From positions 14,255,797 through 14,319,796 of the forward strand of contig OY741266.1 of assembly GCA_963514095.1 (NCBI GenBank): a DNA stretch of 64,000 bases. The letters are read 5' to 3'. Origin of the DNA: Eutrigla gurnardus (Eukaryota > Chordata > Actinopteri > Perciformes > Triglidae). The position numbers were made by a program, and so were the translations under genes. Of this stretch, positions 24,060 to 37,381 are shown piece by piece (position 1 is the stretch's first letter; every line of letters begins with the position of its first letter). The notes below the pieces were generated by a model. That model had not been told where the DNA came from. It saw only the letters and a program-made list of their open reading frames with translations, and ran no database searches.

Positions 24060-24330
24060 TCTCATTTCACTTCCTGTTTGTTTGATTGCCTGATTAGTTT
24101 CACCTGTCCCTCGTTAGGCCTGCTCACCTGTTCACACTTCCCCAATCACTCGTTCACTACATATATACAGCACCACGTTGTCAGGGATCAAGCTGTCCCC
24201 TTCGCTGCTGTGTGCTCCTCCTATTAGTCTTCTAGATTTTCTTGTTCCCTGCCTGTATTTCTCAACTCTTGCTCTCAATAAATAATTAAAATAATTCTGC
24301 TTCCGTCTTCTACATCATTGACCCTGACAC
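24060..24330 (+). repeat. LTR-like or other dispersed repeat fragment
   Basis: Contains a TATA-like CATATATACAG, a CAATAAATAA polyadenylation-like signal, and inverted ends TGTCAGGG (24,179-24,186) and CCCTGACA (24,322-24,329). Promoter, poly(A) and TG...CA ends in 270 bp suggest a solo LTR fragment, but no internal retroelement genes or target duplication were found. Class uncertain. Confidence 0.35.
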
Positions 24331-24911
24331 CTTCTCAACACTGTTTAATAAACGTCCTGTGGGGAAACCAACGAACGGCTCTGTTTTACAGCTTGTGTTT
24401 ATTCATGGTACCTGGTGCTTTATGCTTTCCCAGCATAAAGCACAGAGAAATGCTTTATGCTATTTCTCTGGGCAGCGGTTCAGTCCAAAGTACTGTCGCC
24501 TCGTCATTGTGACCTCTTTTCATGTGCCAGTAGTGGTTGCCAATAGCAACGGCGTGTTCAAGTGAAACCAGCTGCTTAAAGATTATGTGCAATAATTACT
24601 TCAGTGTTGAAAACAATAAAAACTAAACATATGAAAAGCAATATCAAGTAAATCACAAGAATGTCTCACAAATAAGAGGATTTACAAGAGGAAGGTTCCG
24701 AACAGTTATTGTTGTAACCCATGGCACACTATTGAAATGTTTTTTTTTTCTTCTGAAATTTTACATGCACACTCAAAGCATGTCCACGACCTTTTTTTGA
24801 GGAGTGACCTCTGGTTTATGAAACACTGCAGCAAGACGTGTTTTCATGGGCGTGCTGTTCAACAAAATAGACGTGAGTTTTAATTGGGATTGTTATGAAT
24901 CAGAGGGTGTG

Positions 24912-24982
<71 letters not shown>

Positions 24983-26408
24983 CCTGCAAAGGCAACATGG
25001 ACAGAATAGAGGATAATGTTGGAAAAGCTGTATGTAAAAACACACATTAGACATTTGTTGGTTTGTCATGGTCTGGCCTATAAAAGCATGGTTACGTAAG
25101 CCTCCGGAGATGTGTGATGGACAGGACGGGACACATACAGTGTAGCTGTGCAGCTACATGACAGTACAGATACAAGGAGACGGCTTGGAGGCAGCAGACT
25201 GCCACTGGGGACACAGTAAGCCAATATGAACGATAGCTAAATATATTCACTTACCATACAGCATTATAGTCTCTAGGGGCGTTAAATAAGCGTATACTGG
25301 AGAATAATAACGTTTTTTCAAAGTATCCTAACACTGTGATGGGATAATTGAGGGACGTGTGCTTTGATCTAATCTGGTGTTTATGGTTCCTGTTTTTCTT
25401 AGTTTTATTTTTGTTCTGTTAAAACTCACATGTAAGTCTTTTATTACTATTAGTTTTGTCCCAAGAGTCGATCCCGCTCCCAGCCGAAAGAAACATTAAA
25501 CACCAGTAAGATCTTGTTATGCTTTCCTCAAGCTGTTGTTTTATAAGAAGAGCAGATGGTTAAACCTTTTAATCGATCGGATCGTGCAGAAATTCTTCAT
25601 TAAGTTGCAAACGGAGCTAACTCTGAAGTTTTCTACGAGGAAAGAACCAGCATAAATGCAACTGAACAAAGAAATGATTGCAACTGTTATATTTCCTGAC
25701 ATGCAACCTCTCGTGGTCATGCAGTAATGATCGTCCTCTCCAGAAAAACAACATAGCGTGTTTGTTTTAATGATTAAAATGAAATGCAGTATTTTCATAT
25801 TCAGAAACCACTAACCACTACATTCTAACTAACGACTCGTCAAATACCGCTACTTGGTCAGTGCCGGTCAGCATGGCAGATCGATGTAAGACCACGTGGC
25901 CGGGTATGAAGTGTGTGAGAGTCTGCTGTCTGCGGGAGGCTGTTCGTGTCCGGGGCCAAACTCAAAGTGAACATGGACAGCTTTCACTCATTAGTCACGT
26001 TCTTTTCCTCAACCTAACTCACTGGTTTTGTTAGTGAAGGCTAACTTCTTGTGAAGATAGAAATGGATTTTGAAACTATGCAACTAATGTTATATTGATA
26101 CTCCCTTGTTGAAAACTAAGACTCAAAGGCATCGCCCGAAATGAATTTGATGAGTATGGAGTGAGAATGTGTCGGGAAAACAGTGGGTACAATATTAACA
26201 TGTGCTATTTTCAGGTTGGGGTTGATAGCTGGTCATATGAACTGTTTGGAGTTGTTGCCAGCGACCAGACTTCGTGTCCCGTCCTGTTTAAAAAGTAAAA
26301 ATATTTCTCCAAAGCTAACCATGACCTCTATCTTTGGGAAAACATGTTTACTATGAGTTAGATGAGACTCGTCTCACTTTGATGTCTGGAGGCAATTAGC
26401 TTAAGTTC
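24331..26408. other. Intergenic, no gene recognised
   Basis: Apart from a (GT)n array at 24,914-24,981 I see nothing that can be assigned. Confidence 0.6.
24914..24981. repeat. (GT)n microsatellite
   Basis: About 34 units. Confidence 0.98.
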
Positions 26409-26655
26409 AGAAATCAGAATCAGAGAGGAGTTTATTGCCGAGTACTTTTTCACATACTAGGAAGTTTCCTTGCTGTTCAGTGAAGAATAAACAATAACAC
26501 AAAGTACTGCAGCCAAGAACATAAATAGAAAACTTACCATAAAATGAAAAAGACCCTAGCTCTATTATAATAATAAATGATGTACAATTTGACAGTTAGT
26601 GCAAACATTGTTGTTGGTTGGACTGCGTGTCAGTGGGGGTCCGGGTCTTGTGGAA
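26409..26655 (+). repeat. Fish interspersed repeat (AATCAGA...TTTATTGCC type)
   Basis: AATCAGAATCAGAG, GTTTATTGCCGAGTAC, TTTTCACATACTAGGAAGTT, then AATAATAAATGATGTACAAT and a GGGTCCGGGTC end follow the order of a common fish interspersed sequence. Recognised from memory; class not assigned. Confidence 0.5.
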
Positions 26656-29600
26656 TGTACCAATTACAATTTGGGGAATACAGATGCAGAGTTAATTTGG
26701 ACACCTTACATTTGTCGATGTTTTATTGTTCACAATACTTGTGTAACATACAGTCAGTCTTTATGCTAAGAAAAGACAATTGTTGCTCTGCGTTTAAGGC
26801 ATGAATGTGGTTCCAATCTCCTTTTTTAACTCTTTAAAATGTTTTTTTTTCTTTATTCTATTCTATTGAGTTGCCAAAATGTTTTTTTTAAAGTCCTCTT
26901 GTATTTTCATCCGATCATGAACATGGATTGTGTTGAAATGCACTGGAAAAACAATCAAATGTATCCCTGTGTTTTGACCCAGCCAGATTATAAACTAGTC
27001 TCATTATTGCTGCCGGTCTTTGTATTTAAACAGGATATCTTTTCAAACCCAGTGGTGTCGGTACCAAGGTCACTTTTTATTGTTTCAGTTCTTGCTTTGT
27101 GCAATCCAAAACCCCGAGCTCATCACAATGGTTCATTTTCATTTATTCAAAGTTGACATTTTACATTATTTTGAGGTGACCCTGCCTCCTAAGTGCTTCA
27201 GGCACAGAGTTGTTGTAATTGATACAAACATTAATGAAACTCATTGTCAGTGATATTGACATCGTTTAATTAGCCAGTTTATGTGTTAAAGCCTCAGGCT
27301 ATTTATTTGTACAGTAAATTCCCTGTAGTTGCTCTGCCACAGTACAAATCAGGACAGCTGGTTGCTCTGAATTAGCATTTTCTTCATTAAAAAATTCCTC
27401 TAATAAATGTCAGCCGTGAATGTAAACGTGTACAATATGCCCATGAGCAAACAACGCAGATGGTGCAGAATAATGCCACAACACAGAAGCTCAAATGCTC
27501 ATCTTATGCTTTCATGAGTGTCACTTTCTCTTGTCTGGACCTGTGAATTGTGTGTTTCTGTATAGATTAAGAAGAACATTTCTATAGTAATGTTATAATA
27601 ACATAATTATAATTCTATAAAACGGAATATTTGCCAACTGTGCACTCATATTTGCATTCATTCTCAATAAGTACAACATAGGTATCATAAGCAATATTCC
27701 TTTAATTCAATGTGTTTTATTGAACAAATTACATGAGAGTGACAAAACCAACGTGATCTCACGCCTCCTCATCATATTTTGCAGCTTGGGCAGAAGCCCT
27801 CACGTTGTATCTTGCAGGTTAAGGTTGTTACGTGAACAATGAAACCAGTTGGTTAGGGTTTGATCGTAAGCACACTTGTTACAGAGCATCATACGGAGGA
27901 GTGTGATGTGACTCAATGACGTAGCACAGAAAGTCCTGTGTTCACACAGAGATCCCACTTAAATCACGGAAAGAAGACCGCTCAATATCCAGCAATCACA
28001 CTGTTAGTGCTGACCTTACCGGTGTCTCCTTTTACACAAGCAGGGATGCATTGTTGAACTAGAGCAACACAACTGTGTTGGTGGGATTGAGACTCTCTCC
28101 ATTCACTAAGAGGCTGGCTCTCCTTGTGTTTCCTCTGTTACAGCTTTGAGACGACCTTTGGAAAGATTCTGATTTGTGATAAATGGTATCAAACAGTGAC
28201 AGGTCATGTTTCCGTGTCCAGGCCGATGCTTCTCGTTGACGCTGTGCTCTGTGGCTTCCACTCCCATTTAGCCATACGCAGTTTCTTGGGGCTCCTTAGA
28301 AAAGTTATTTTTCAATGGTCAATAATAATGAAATTGAAATGGAATTTTGTCAACAAAATCTGACAATATTTAATGCCATTTTAGTTCAGAGATGGGTGAA
28401 ATGGAACACTTTAGGAAGGCTAAGTAATTTAATGTCACCTACAAATCAAAACTCAGTTGTAAAAAAAAAGGAAAAATCCCATTTTACGGTTCTTTTAGAT
28501 GAAATAAGTTAAACTAAGTTAAAGACAAGAACACAAACCAGGATGATAATCTTCACCAGCTATCCTTTTGACAGTTTGCCCAGTTTTCACAGCAGCCATC
28601 ATTTAAGGTTAATTAATTGCATAGGTTGGTTTAAGAAAGAGGTATACATCTTCTAATTGCCTTGTCTGCTTTCTTGCACCATATTTTATTTAAAGAGTGC
28701 TTATTTTGTCTTTCTTTCTTATTTAATCATTGTAGCAAACTGAACAAATGTTTTAGTAATTTGTCATGAATGTATGGTCTTCAACATATGGTTGTCTTGT
28801 GCGTCATATATTGTTGGTCCATTTGATGATATGCGTCAAACCAGGAGCCACTCTGACCTCTGATGTAATATATGAGCAACAAGTCATATGATGTTGGGTT
28901 TACGTACTGTGTTATGGTGATCACATGGTGAGAAGCAACATCAAGCAGAAGCAGATCAAGCAAAAGGTTCACATGAAAATGGCCCCCGCTCTGACCACCC
29001 TGCTACGTTCATTTGCATAGGAACATCCGTTCTACTCTTGTTTTATTTCTATTCAAATATAATGCTTCTAACTAACTGTCCTAAGTGCATAAATGAATAT
29101 TTACACAATGATACACACATTGGTTCACCACCATGTGAAGCGGGGAACCCCACAAACCGAATCCTGCTAATCAGGTCCCCAAAGGTTCTAGGGCCAGCCC
29201 TGATCCTCTCTCAGAGCAGAGAAAACCTCCATCTTAATAAGTGGCTTTGACACTGTCAACGCTCCACTACCATGTGAAAAGACCTTCCACTGTCAGATTC
29301 CTCACACGCTTCTGTGCACTGACCCTGGGGAGGAAGTACAAGGTCTACAAGGTACAAGGATGCACTAGCCCATAAAGCTGACAGAGGAAGGACACCTCCT
29401 GCTTTGTTCTTCAACTCAGTGTTGGACTCCTTGTCGGGTCCGCACTGTTCTCAAAGTAACGGTGCTCATAAATGTGTGATCATGATACAACAGAAATGTC
29501 TCACTTTTCACCACAAATGCGTTTACTATCAGGCCATGGGTTCAACCCTGACATTCAGCAAACATGAGTCAAACTGTGCATTCAGTAGAGTAAGTGATAT

Positions 29601-31396
29601 TGTGGTGGTGGTGGTTGCATACACATCAATGGAAACTGGACGTGATTGGCCTGGGGCGGTGCAATAATGAGACAAAAAGTTCAACATACCAGCAGACATG
29701 CTCCAATATTCATGTTAGTGGAGAAACTGAAAGTATCGGATCGAGAAGACATTTTTGTTTTTGTTTCATTTTCCTAAAGCTAAGAAAATTACCATTTCTA
29801 CTTAAAACTGTCGTCTGAAGACGATACCGGCTACGAAACCACCGCAGAGCGGCGCTAACGGTTCCAAACCATCCCTCGGCCTACGGCACCGGTGAATCCC
29901 GCCGTGTCTACGTTACCGACAGAGGAGTGACTGCTTGGGGTTTTGAGGAAAAGCTGAGACACTGCACAAAGTAAGGCAGAAATAGTAATCAAGCAGCGGT
30001 GACTAGCACTAGTCACCACTGTTTGAGTACTGTTTTGGTGAAACTATTAGTGTCTGTTAATATCTGATATACGTGAATTTTTTATACTACTAGGAAAGTC
30101 CAAATTCTTAGGAGAAAGCACGTTCATCTTTATTGCCAAACTCTCTAGATTTATTGGTAACCATTTCCTCCCACTTATACTCCTTGTGTTATATGTGTGC
30201 TTATGTTACATTTCTGTTATAATTTTATTCTCTTTGTTTAATCCTGAGTTAGTCAATAAATACCCCAATGTTATTGAGGGGGGCCGTCTTGTTGTTTAAC
30301 AAATGACTTACGTTACATCGAATTTGGAGAGCTGGTTTCCACACAACCATGCCACAACAGCATTTATGGCATGCAAGCATTAAGGGAGTGTGTCTTCTGT
30401 TTGCAGAATTTGGATTTGGTGTTGAGGAAAAAAAACAAACTATATCGGAGCGCCGTCCCTCCCTAAGAGGCAAAGCCAACCACCCGAGACAGTTCATTTT
30501 CTGTCACATTATGCTTTACATTCACCACGCTTCGCTCCGAGCCCTTCGCGGTCCCTGGAGGTTCCTCAGACAGAGACGAGAATTAATCTGAATTCTGCAC
30601 ACAAGGAAACCTGGAACTCCGGCTTCTCTTCAATGCACCTCTTGGATCTGTTCAGAGTGGTGGCTGTAATCCTGCTGTGTATCTTCTCTCTGCTGCAGTT
30701 GACATGCTCGGCACTGTCGTTTCCTCATTTGCCTGAGGACTGTATCTCCCCCTGGACATACTCACAGACAAGATCCCACAGCTTCAACTTAAGTTTTCTC
30801 TTCTTTTGATGCCCTATTCTGAGTGTGTATTTTACTTTGTCGATTCTTTGTCAATTTTTGTAACTGCATTTCCCAAACTTGGCTCATACACTTCTCCAGC
30901 ATAAGGATAATGTCCCCTGAGTACCTTTTTCAAACCCTCAGCAAGAAGTAACAAACTCCTTTATTTCCACTGATATTCATTTCTACCTTAGCAACAGACG
31001 TTACATTTGTTTGTCAATCAAAACTTTATGCCCGTTGATGTTATTTTAAATGTTTATGTGTTAGCATAGCCTAGCTCTGCTTGATCCAAACTCCATTCAG
31101 AAAACAAGCGTTTTAAAAGTTATCGTCCTTATCGTCTTGCTGACAGTACTGATGAACCGTGACTTAAGACTTTTGTACAAATTGTCATCATGGCATCCTT
31201 ATTATTATTGTTTTTTGCAATTAAATCACGACAAAATTGTTTGTTTTGGGCTGTTACCGCTGTTGTAAACAAGCAGCTATTGCTATTCACAGTGAAATGC
31301 CAGAGACTCATTACATTTAGTATCAAAGTAATCCAAGGATAGTTTCATGTCCATCCCTGAATACACTGCAAACAGGAACTACTACATTTTTTGAAA
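26656..31396. other. Intergenic, no gene recognised
   Basis: 4.7 kb of AT-rich sequence without recognisable exons, transposon proteins or long simple repeats. Confidence 0.55.
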
Positions 31397-31635
31397 TATT
31401 AACATTTATATTTACATTTTAGGGCATTTAGCTTTTGTCCAAACTGACTTACAAAAAGTACATTTGTCTAAAGAAACAAATGTGCATTTGGGTAGATTGA
31501 AGACAAGGCGTGCTGCAGCGTTCTGGATACGCTGCAGTGGTTTAGTCGCCGAGGCCGGGAGTCCAGCCAGGAGAGAGTTGCAGTAGTCAAGGTGGGAGAT
31601 GACCAGTGCTTGGACCAGGAGTTGTGTTGTAGAGG
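31397..31635 (-). mobile_element. L2-like LINE copy B, internally deleted
   Basis: Minus-strand frame reads TTQLLVQALVISHLDYCNS, LLAGLPASATKPLQRIQNA, ARLVFNLPK, typical of the reverse transcriptase thumb region of fish L2-like LINEs. It then jumps to the element's 3' tail (AAATGTACTTTTTGTAAGTC ... CTAAAATGTAAATA on the minus strand). Same family as 42,027-42,345 and 50,566-52,290. Confidence 0.8.
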
Positions 31636-33628
31636 GCAAATCTGGTTTGAATGTCTCCCATGGTCTTGCTTTAGCAGAGGTAAGGTAAATGTCAAAAAAT
31701 GTATTTACTAGTTTTGGACAATACAGCTTCTTAAGCCAAATTAAAATAGATAGTTGATTAATTAATCAATATAAACTATCTTTGCATGTTTTATTTTATA
31801 TAGGATCTTAAATCCTTAATGTTAATGCTTCTGTGTAAATGTAATATGCCTGTGGGCCATTCTCTGTTTACATTTTTTCAATGCCCCCATGCTTCCCCTG
31901 GTAACCCTGGGTTTAACGTCACAAAGCTATGAACTGTGAGTAATTTCCCTCAGGCAAAGTCAGCAGAAATGTGTGGACTTACAGAAATTGTGCATAAAGG
32001 GCTCAAAATGTCTTAGAGATCCTCTAGCACTTTACGATTAGACAGTTGGACAGCCCGATACCCTCACAGAGTTGACCAGATCACATTGGGCCTCAGACTC
32101 TGAAAACCGCCGCTTTATATGAGACAGTAGCTTCAGTACAAATAGGCACCAATGATTTGTTTGTTTGGATATTGCTCATAAAGTATAACTGCTCCTTATG
32201 TCAGAGGCTGACAGGAAGCAATAGGAGCCATAGGTGGGAAAAATCTCATTTCCAAAAGTGATTGTATGGCAATAACAGCAATAGAGTACAAGAATACGAT
32301 TGGTTAGCTCAAACTAGGGCCAATATAATATCTGACAATAAAAATGTGGCTTTTTTATGTGAGGCTAATAGCCGTTCTTCACTCGGAGTCTAGGGGCTAG
32401 AATTAATAATTCAGCTTGTCTGCATGTGGATCAACCAACACACCAACAAAGTCCTCCTCTGACACATCGTTGCTGGCTTCAATTGTCACATCATGAAGAG
32501 AAATCCTGTCACAAGCTCGACAGCACAGCATGTGGTTTAGTTTGACTGTGCTTCGAATTTGCTGAGGAAGATGAACATTTAATTGCAGCACCTGTTGCCA
32601 TCTCCATCCTCCACCTCTTCTCTTTATATGTGTTTGAAAATAAGATGTGGGTAGTTAACCATTATGTATTTGGCCACTACCAAAGCTGTGAGCTCCCGTT
32701 CAGAATTGGCCCCGACGGAGAACATGTGATGACGGCCCAATGGCGGCCAGTAACATGGGTAATAACGGTGAAATTCTGTGGCAGCTGTCTCTCCTCTGCT
32801 GCTCCGGGGAAGGTGATATTGTTGGCCAGCAGCTACAGCGAAGGTTTTACTGCTCCGGCAGCTGTGGAAGCAGAACAGTCATTGAGATCCAGCCAACCAC
32901 CTGGCACTTGAAGGAAGCTCTCTGTGGCACAGCAGCACAGTGCAGCTAGCAGCGGCGTTACAGACCTCCAGGCGTCTCGTGCCCTCACAACATGACATTC
33001 GTCCAAACAGAGTAACTGAAAGAATTTTGGCAGACAGGATGTAGTATTTGAGTAAGATGGCTTAATCGTGGGGGATTTCAAGGTCATTCTCATATGAAGA
33101 GATCCATGCTGCCATCAGACATTCTTTTCCAGAACCAAGTTTTCAGCCATTGTTGAAACAGTTTGAGCAGTTTCAACAGTTTTATTATTGCAACTGTTTT
33201 ATAAAGGGGAAGCAGGGGCGATGCTTGGTTCAATGACAGTGCAGACATCCAGGGTCGTAAGGACCTGGAGGCCTCGAGTTTGCAGCTCGACACAGGCAAA
33301 CATCCTCAGGGATAAAACCAAGAATTATCCGGCAAATGAAAGCAAAATGCATTACTAGAAAACAGCAAGGCATTTAATATGCCCTACATAATGTAAAAAT
33401 ATTAAGCTGCAATGCTGTACACATTTCCTCTCTTACTCCTGGACAATGAAGGACATTTTGTACTGCAAAGCCTGAAAGAATATGAGTTTTCCTTTTTGCT
33501 TCTCCATTAAAGATATATTTGTCCCCCGAGTGGCCCTCAAGTGTTGGTAATAATGCTCTATCTTCCTCAAGGCTGCCAGTGCTTTTCTGATTCCCCACAG
33601 ATTGTCCGATTGTCCTTCATTAAGAATG

Positions 33629-33705
<77 letters not shown>

Positions 33706-34060
33706 TAATATATATACAGTATAAATATACACACATACTTTTTAATTTCCCCAGTTGTATGTGTATTTGTGACCATGGTGGCCAAGGCTGATATAACAAT
33801 GTCACAGTGGGACAGATATTGAGATGAATGGAGAATAAAGATTCAAATAGAAAAGATTCAGATCAACAAAGCAGCAGAGTGGAAGTCTTAAATGGTGAAA
33901 TGGAAAAAAATGTTTGTCCCTATAGAACACTTATTTTTCATGTGATGTTTTTCATTGTTAATATATATCTTAGAACAAAACATTAAAATAATATGTTAAT
34001 GTTTTGTTTTAAACTTGTGTTAACCACAGACCTTATTTCAGGCATCTCACTAAAAACTCA
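31636..34060. other. Intergenic, no gene recognised
   Basis: Holds a (TA)n array (33,633-33,702). A minus-strand frame at 32,403-32,591 has a plausible acceptor but no recognised homology. Confidence 0.55.
33633..33702. repeat. (TA)n microsatellite
   Basis: About 35 perfect TA units. Confidence 0.98.
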
Positions 34061-34064
34061 TTAA

Positions 34065-34954
34065 AAGGTCCCCTATTCTACTGTTTTTCCTCAATTTCAC
34101 ACAGCTGTCAGAGTTCCAACAACACTGTTTTCGATATGAATTGCCCCAAACCCGTCCGTGGTCCGGAATTTCAGCTGTCTAAAAGTTGCTCAAATGAGCA
34201 CTGCTGAGAACAGGCTGTTTCTGTGTCTGCACCTTTAAATGCTAATGAGCTCCGTCTGTCAACGCCTACTTGGAGAGCCACCGAGATGATGCCGCTTATT
34301 CTCACGTTAACATGTGCCAATGTTTGCGTGGCTGTATCGCTATGGCTCGCCTATGTGTCTCAGGTGAAGTTGCTGGTCCCGTATGGTTGGGACAGATCCT
34401 TTTACGAGGGTCAGTGTCGAGGCAAAGCCAGCTTTGTACTGACCCTTGTAACTGAAGCAGCCCGATGTGAAGTGGTTAGTACACACATGCAAGCTAACAC
34501 AGACCGTAGCCGGCACATTGTCATTAAAAATGAAACACAACCACTGTCTCTTCTGTTCTTCTGTAGCTGGGACAGAATATAAGCACTTATGTTGATTTGT
34601 ACAACAACCAACAGAGCAATCTGCGTGTCTTGCTCTGAGTGACGACATTGTGAAACACCGCTGTCTCACTGTTGGCAGGACACACCAAACTTCACCTCGT
34701 GATGAACGCCCCGCCCCCTCTCGGATATCTACTATCATCAGAGGAGGTCGGCCTATGTAAATGACACCTTTCATTACGTAACGTCAGGAGCTGAATCTGA
34801 ACAGCCTGTAGGAGCACCGTTGTACCAGTGGGTGGACTGCAGAGACCATGCAGGAGTCGCTTGTTTTCCTCATTCTGGGAGTTGGCAGGCTCAGGGAGGA
34901 CTAGTTTATAGGTGTAGAGACCGGAGAAAACATGGTTTTCATAATATGGGACTT
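34065..34954 (-). mobile_element. Kolobok-like TTAA element, copy 1, with THAP exon
   Basis: 890 bp flanked on both sides by TTAA (34,061-34,064 and 34,955-34,958). Its ends are inverted: AAGGTCCCCTATTCT on the left, AAGTCCCATATTATG read inward from the right. On the minus strand it encodes a THAP zinc finger. TTAA target duplication plus a THAP domain is the signature of the Kolobok superfamily. No transposase catalytic region remains, so it is non-autonomous. Confidence 0.75.
34350..34655 (-). pseudogene. THAP zinc-finger fragment of a Kolobok-like transposase, copy 1
   Basis: Open minus-strand frame MSSLRARHADCSVGCCTNQH, then YSVPATEEQKRQW, VCTNHF, GFASTLTLVK and GSVPTI. This fits the THAP C2CH pattern: C-x3-C, then the C-x2-H of CTNH, the conserved P, W and F, and the VPTI end motif (THAP AVPTIF). 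THAP domains bind DNA; in transposases they recognise the element's own ends. The frame stops a few codons after the domain. At the place where copy 2 has a GTGAGC donor this copy has GCGAGC. Read as a leftover first exon. Confidence 0.65.
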
Positions 34955-36029
34955 TTAAAGAAAAAATACTGATTTCAAGAACATGGAAGATGGAGTCCAA
35001 AAATTAAGTTTAAGAACTCTCTCCTGCATCTCTCTATTACAGTGGTCTACCACGATTTTAAAACATGTCCTTAATTTCAGACTGGCTTTTAATTTGCCAT
35101 TTGAAATGATTAATGAATCTGTCAGATTTCATCGGCAATTTAAGGTAACATTACTTAATTAATCATGAATATTCAATGTTATAGCAACAGAAATGATCAA
35201 GTAAACTGTATTCAAACGAATATGTAGAGTAGCTGGAAATGTAGTTACATCTACAAAGCCAGTAAGAAATTAAGTATCACCAGTAACATAAAACGTCAGT
35301 TAACCCACCGGCAATAATTACATAAGCAACACTTTAACCTCAGATAGATAATAATGGCTTTGTTAAAAAAAAAACTTGATTGACAAATAGTAGCTAAGGG
35401 CAATAAAACCTTAACAACCATCTAAAATCAAAGATTAAGACCCATACTATAAATATAACCACACTAATGGCAGTTCTTAATAGTAGAAAGTGCATGTGTG
35501 TATGTGTCTGTATCACTTTAAGAGACTTAACCTTTCAACTGCTACATAAATAAAAGAGAGTTCACTGCCATTGTTTCAGGAAGGAGGTCAAACTCCTCAT
35601 TAAATGTGCAATAAAGATAGATAAGGTGTTGCCAAACTCTCCACTTAAGGGGATATTAAATAATCCATAATCACCAGCAACTATTAAACCATCATCTGGC
35701 ACAGATTTCATTGCAGGCGACCTATTAAGACATTAAAGTCACACTGATTCTGTCACACTCGCCGTGATAAGACGAAGCCCAGATGACAAGATAAGCAGAG
35801 CAGAGACCAATCTGGTAAAAATATAACAGCCTACATCAGAATGCTGCTGTGTCTCTTGCTTTAATGACTTCAGAGTTTTGCTATTTTCCGTCACCGATAA
35901 CTCTCTCCTCCATTAGCAATCGGTAGAACATTCAAGGAGGTAAAACCTAGAGTCTGGATAATCCAGAAAGTCATCACCTGCTTTAGCAACAATGATGGTA
36001 TCTGTACTGGTTCAACCAATGGTGAGAGA

Positions 36030-36495
36030 CCTATTCAGATCTTTGAGTAAAAGTAGTAATGCTACACTGTAAAAATACTTGTTTACAAGAAAAATACCTA
36101 GAAACTCTAACTTAAGTAAAAGTACAACAGTATTAACAATTAAAATAAACTTAAAGTACCAAAAGGACATTTGTATACAGAATGGCCCATTTCAGAATCA
36201 TTATATTACCGTATTTTAATTAAAACTGCATTCATTTATAATCACTTTAAAGTTACAACAAGTAAAGGGGCTCATGTTAAGTACTCTCTGCTCTGCTGAG
36301 TGGCCTAACCTGTCATCACAAATCATAAATTGTTATTTGATTTGATAGTTTGTATTAATAATTTTGTGCAAAGTAACTGCAACTAAAGCTGTCGAATACA
36401 TGTCGCAGAGTCAAGAGATGAAAGCAGCATAAAATGGAAATACTCCAGGAAAGTCATTGTTGAGTAAATGTACATTGTGTTACATTCCACTGCTG
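36030..36495 (+). repeat. Fish interspersed repeat (AGTAAAAGTA ... CATTCCACTGCTGG type)
   Basis: Begins GATCTTTGAGTAAAAGTAG, passes CAGAATGGCCCATTTCAGAA and a TTATATTACCGTATTTTAAT segment, and ends TTGAGTAAATGTACATTGTG then TTACATTCCACTGCTGG. This ordered set is a common fish dispersed repeat known to me. Class not assigned. Confidence 0.6.
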
Positions 36496-36568
36496 GATAT
36501 CAGCCCCATTCAGGCCCCTGCAGAATAATCAAATGTTTTGTGATTTGTAGTAAACACAAGAAAACACA

Positions 36569-36597
36569 CTCACACACACACACACACACACACACAC
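36569..36597. repeat. (CA)n microsatellite
   Basis: About 14 units. Confidence 0.9.
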
Positions 36598-37381
36598 TTC
36601 AGTGAGCGAGGTAAACACAGATGTTACAGAGGCTGAATATCCACTTAGAGCAAATCACCAAGACAATCAGACTGATGGAGATGAAAGCCAATCACCTGCT
36701 CGCTGCTGATTGTCCTCCATCTATCCTTGACGCCCTTCGCATTCTCCTCGGTTCCTTCTGCTCGCGTCCGTTTAGGTCTCGGACCATGGAGGTTCAAAGA
36801 GATGCTCTGACTACACTTTTTTAACTAAACATTCACCCGTTTGTCCCTCTGAACTGTGATTATTATAGTGGAACTTCATCATCAGCGTCAGCTTAGGTCA
36901 CCTACTTGTGCATCATAAACTACGGTCTGCACACATACACCCATATTTACAGCATGCTGATGCAGGTGCATAGATGTGTGCATCATTAGATAAGTGTGGT
37001 TTATATGATGTGCACAAGCGTCACAGTTTACTTAAACACAGCAAACAGAACAAATGCTGACTCAGTGCTGGAAGGGTGCTGCAGCATGTCTCATTGTCAA
37101 CATGAGGAAATCTTAGTGAAGGGGAGCCATTTACTTTTCCTTTGTCCTGCAAACACGACTCATTTCAGGGCTGTGCCTGCACATGGCGGGCACCCACGAG
37201 TCCTCCACACAACCCTGCCTTCTGCAAAATTACAACTAAACTGCATCACAATTGTGTTTCGAGGGAAACACCTTACAGTTGGCGGTGTAGACACGAGGTG
37301 AGCATCATGACAAAACGAAACAGCAGTATCCTGGGTGAAAGTCCTGTGTTTGTTCAACCCACTCATCCACCTATAGAAATA

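Larger units (their letters stand above)
34959..37381. other. Intergenic with dispersed repeat
   Basis: Contains the repeat at 36,030-36,495 and a (CA)n run at 36,569-36,597. No exon recognised. Confidence 0.55.

Noticed and set aside
29820..29960. Locally CG-rich stretch as a possible promoter or small RNA gene
   Set aside because: No tRNA-like fold, no TATA or downstream exon and no recognisable RNA family.
32403..32591. 62-codon minus-strand frame with a pyrimidine tract and AG
   Set aside because: Looks somewhat protein-like but no partner exon in phase and no recognised family, so not called as a gene.
34223..34582. 119-codon plus-strand frame
   Set aside because: It is the antisense of the THAP frame, which shows the real domain motifs.
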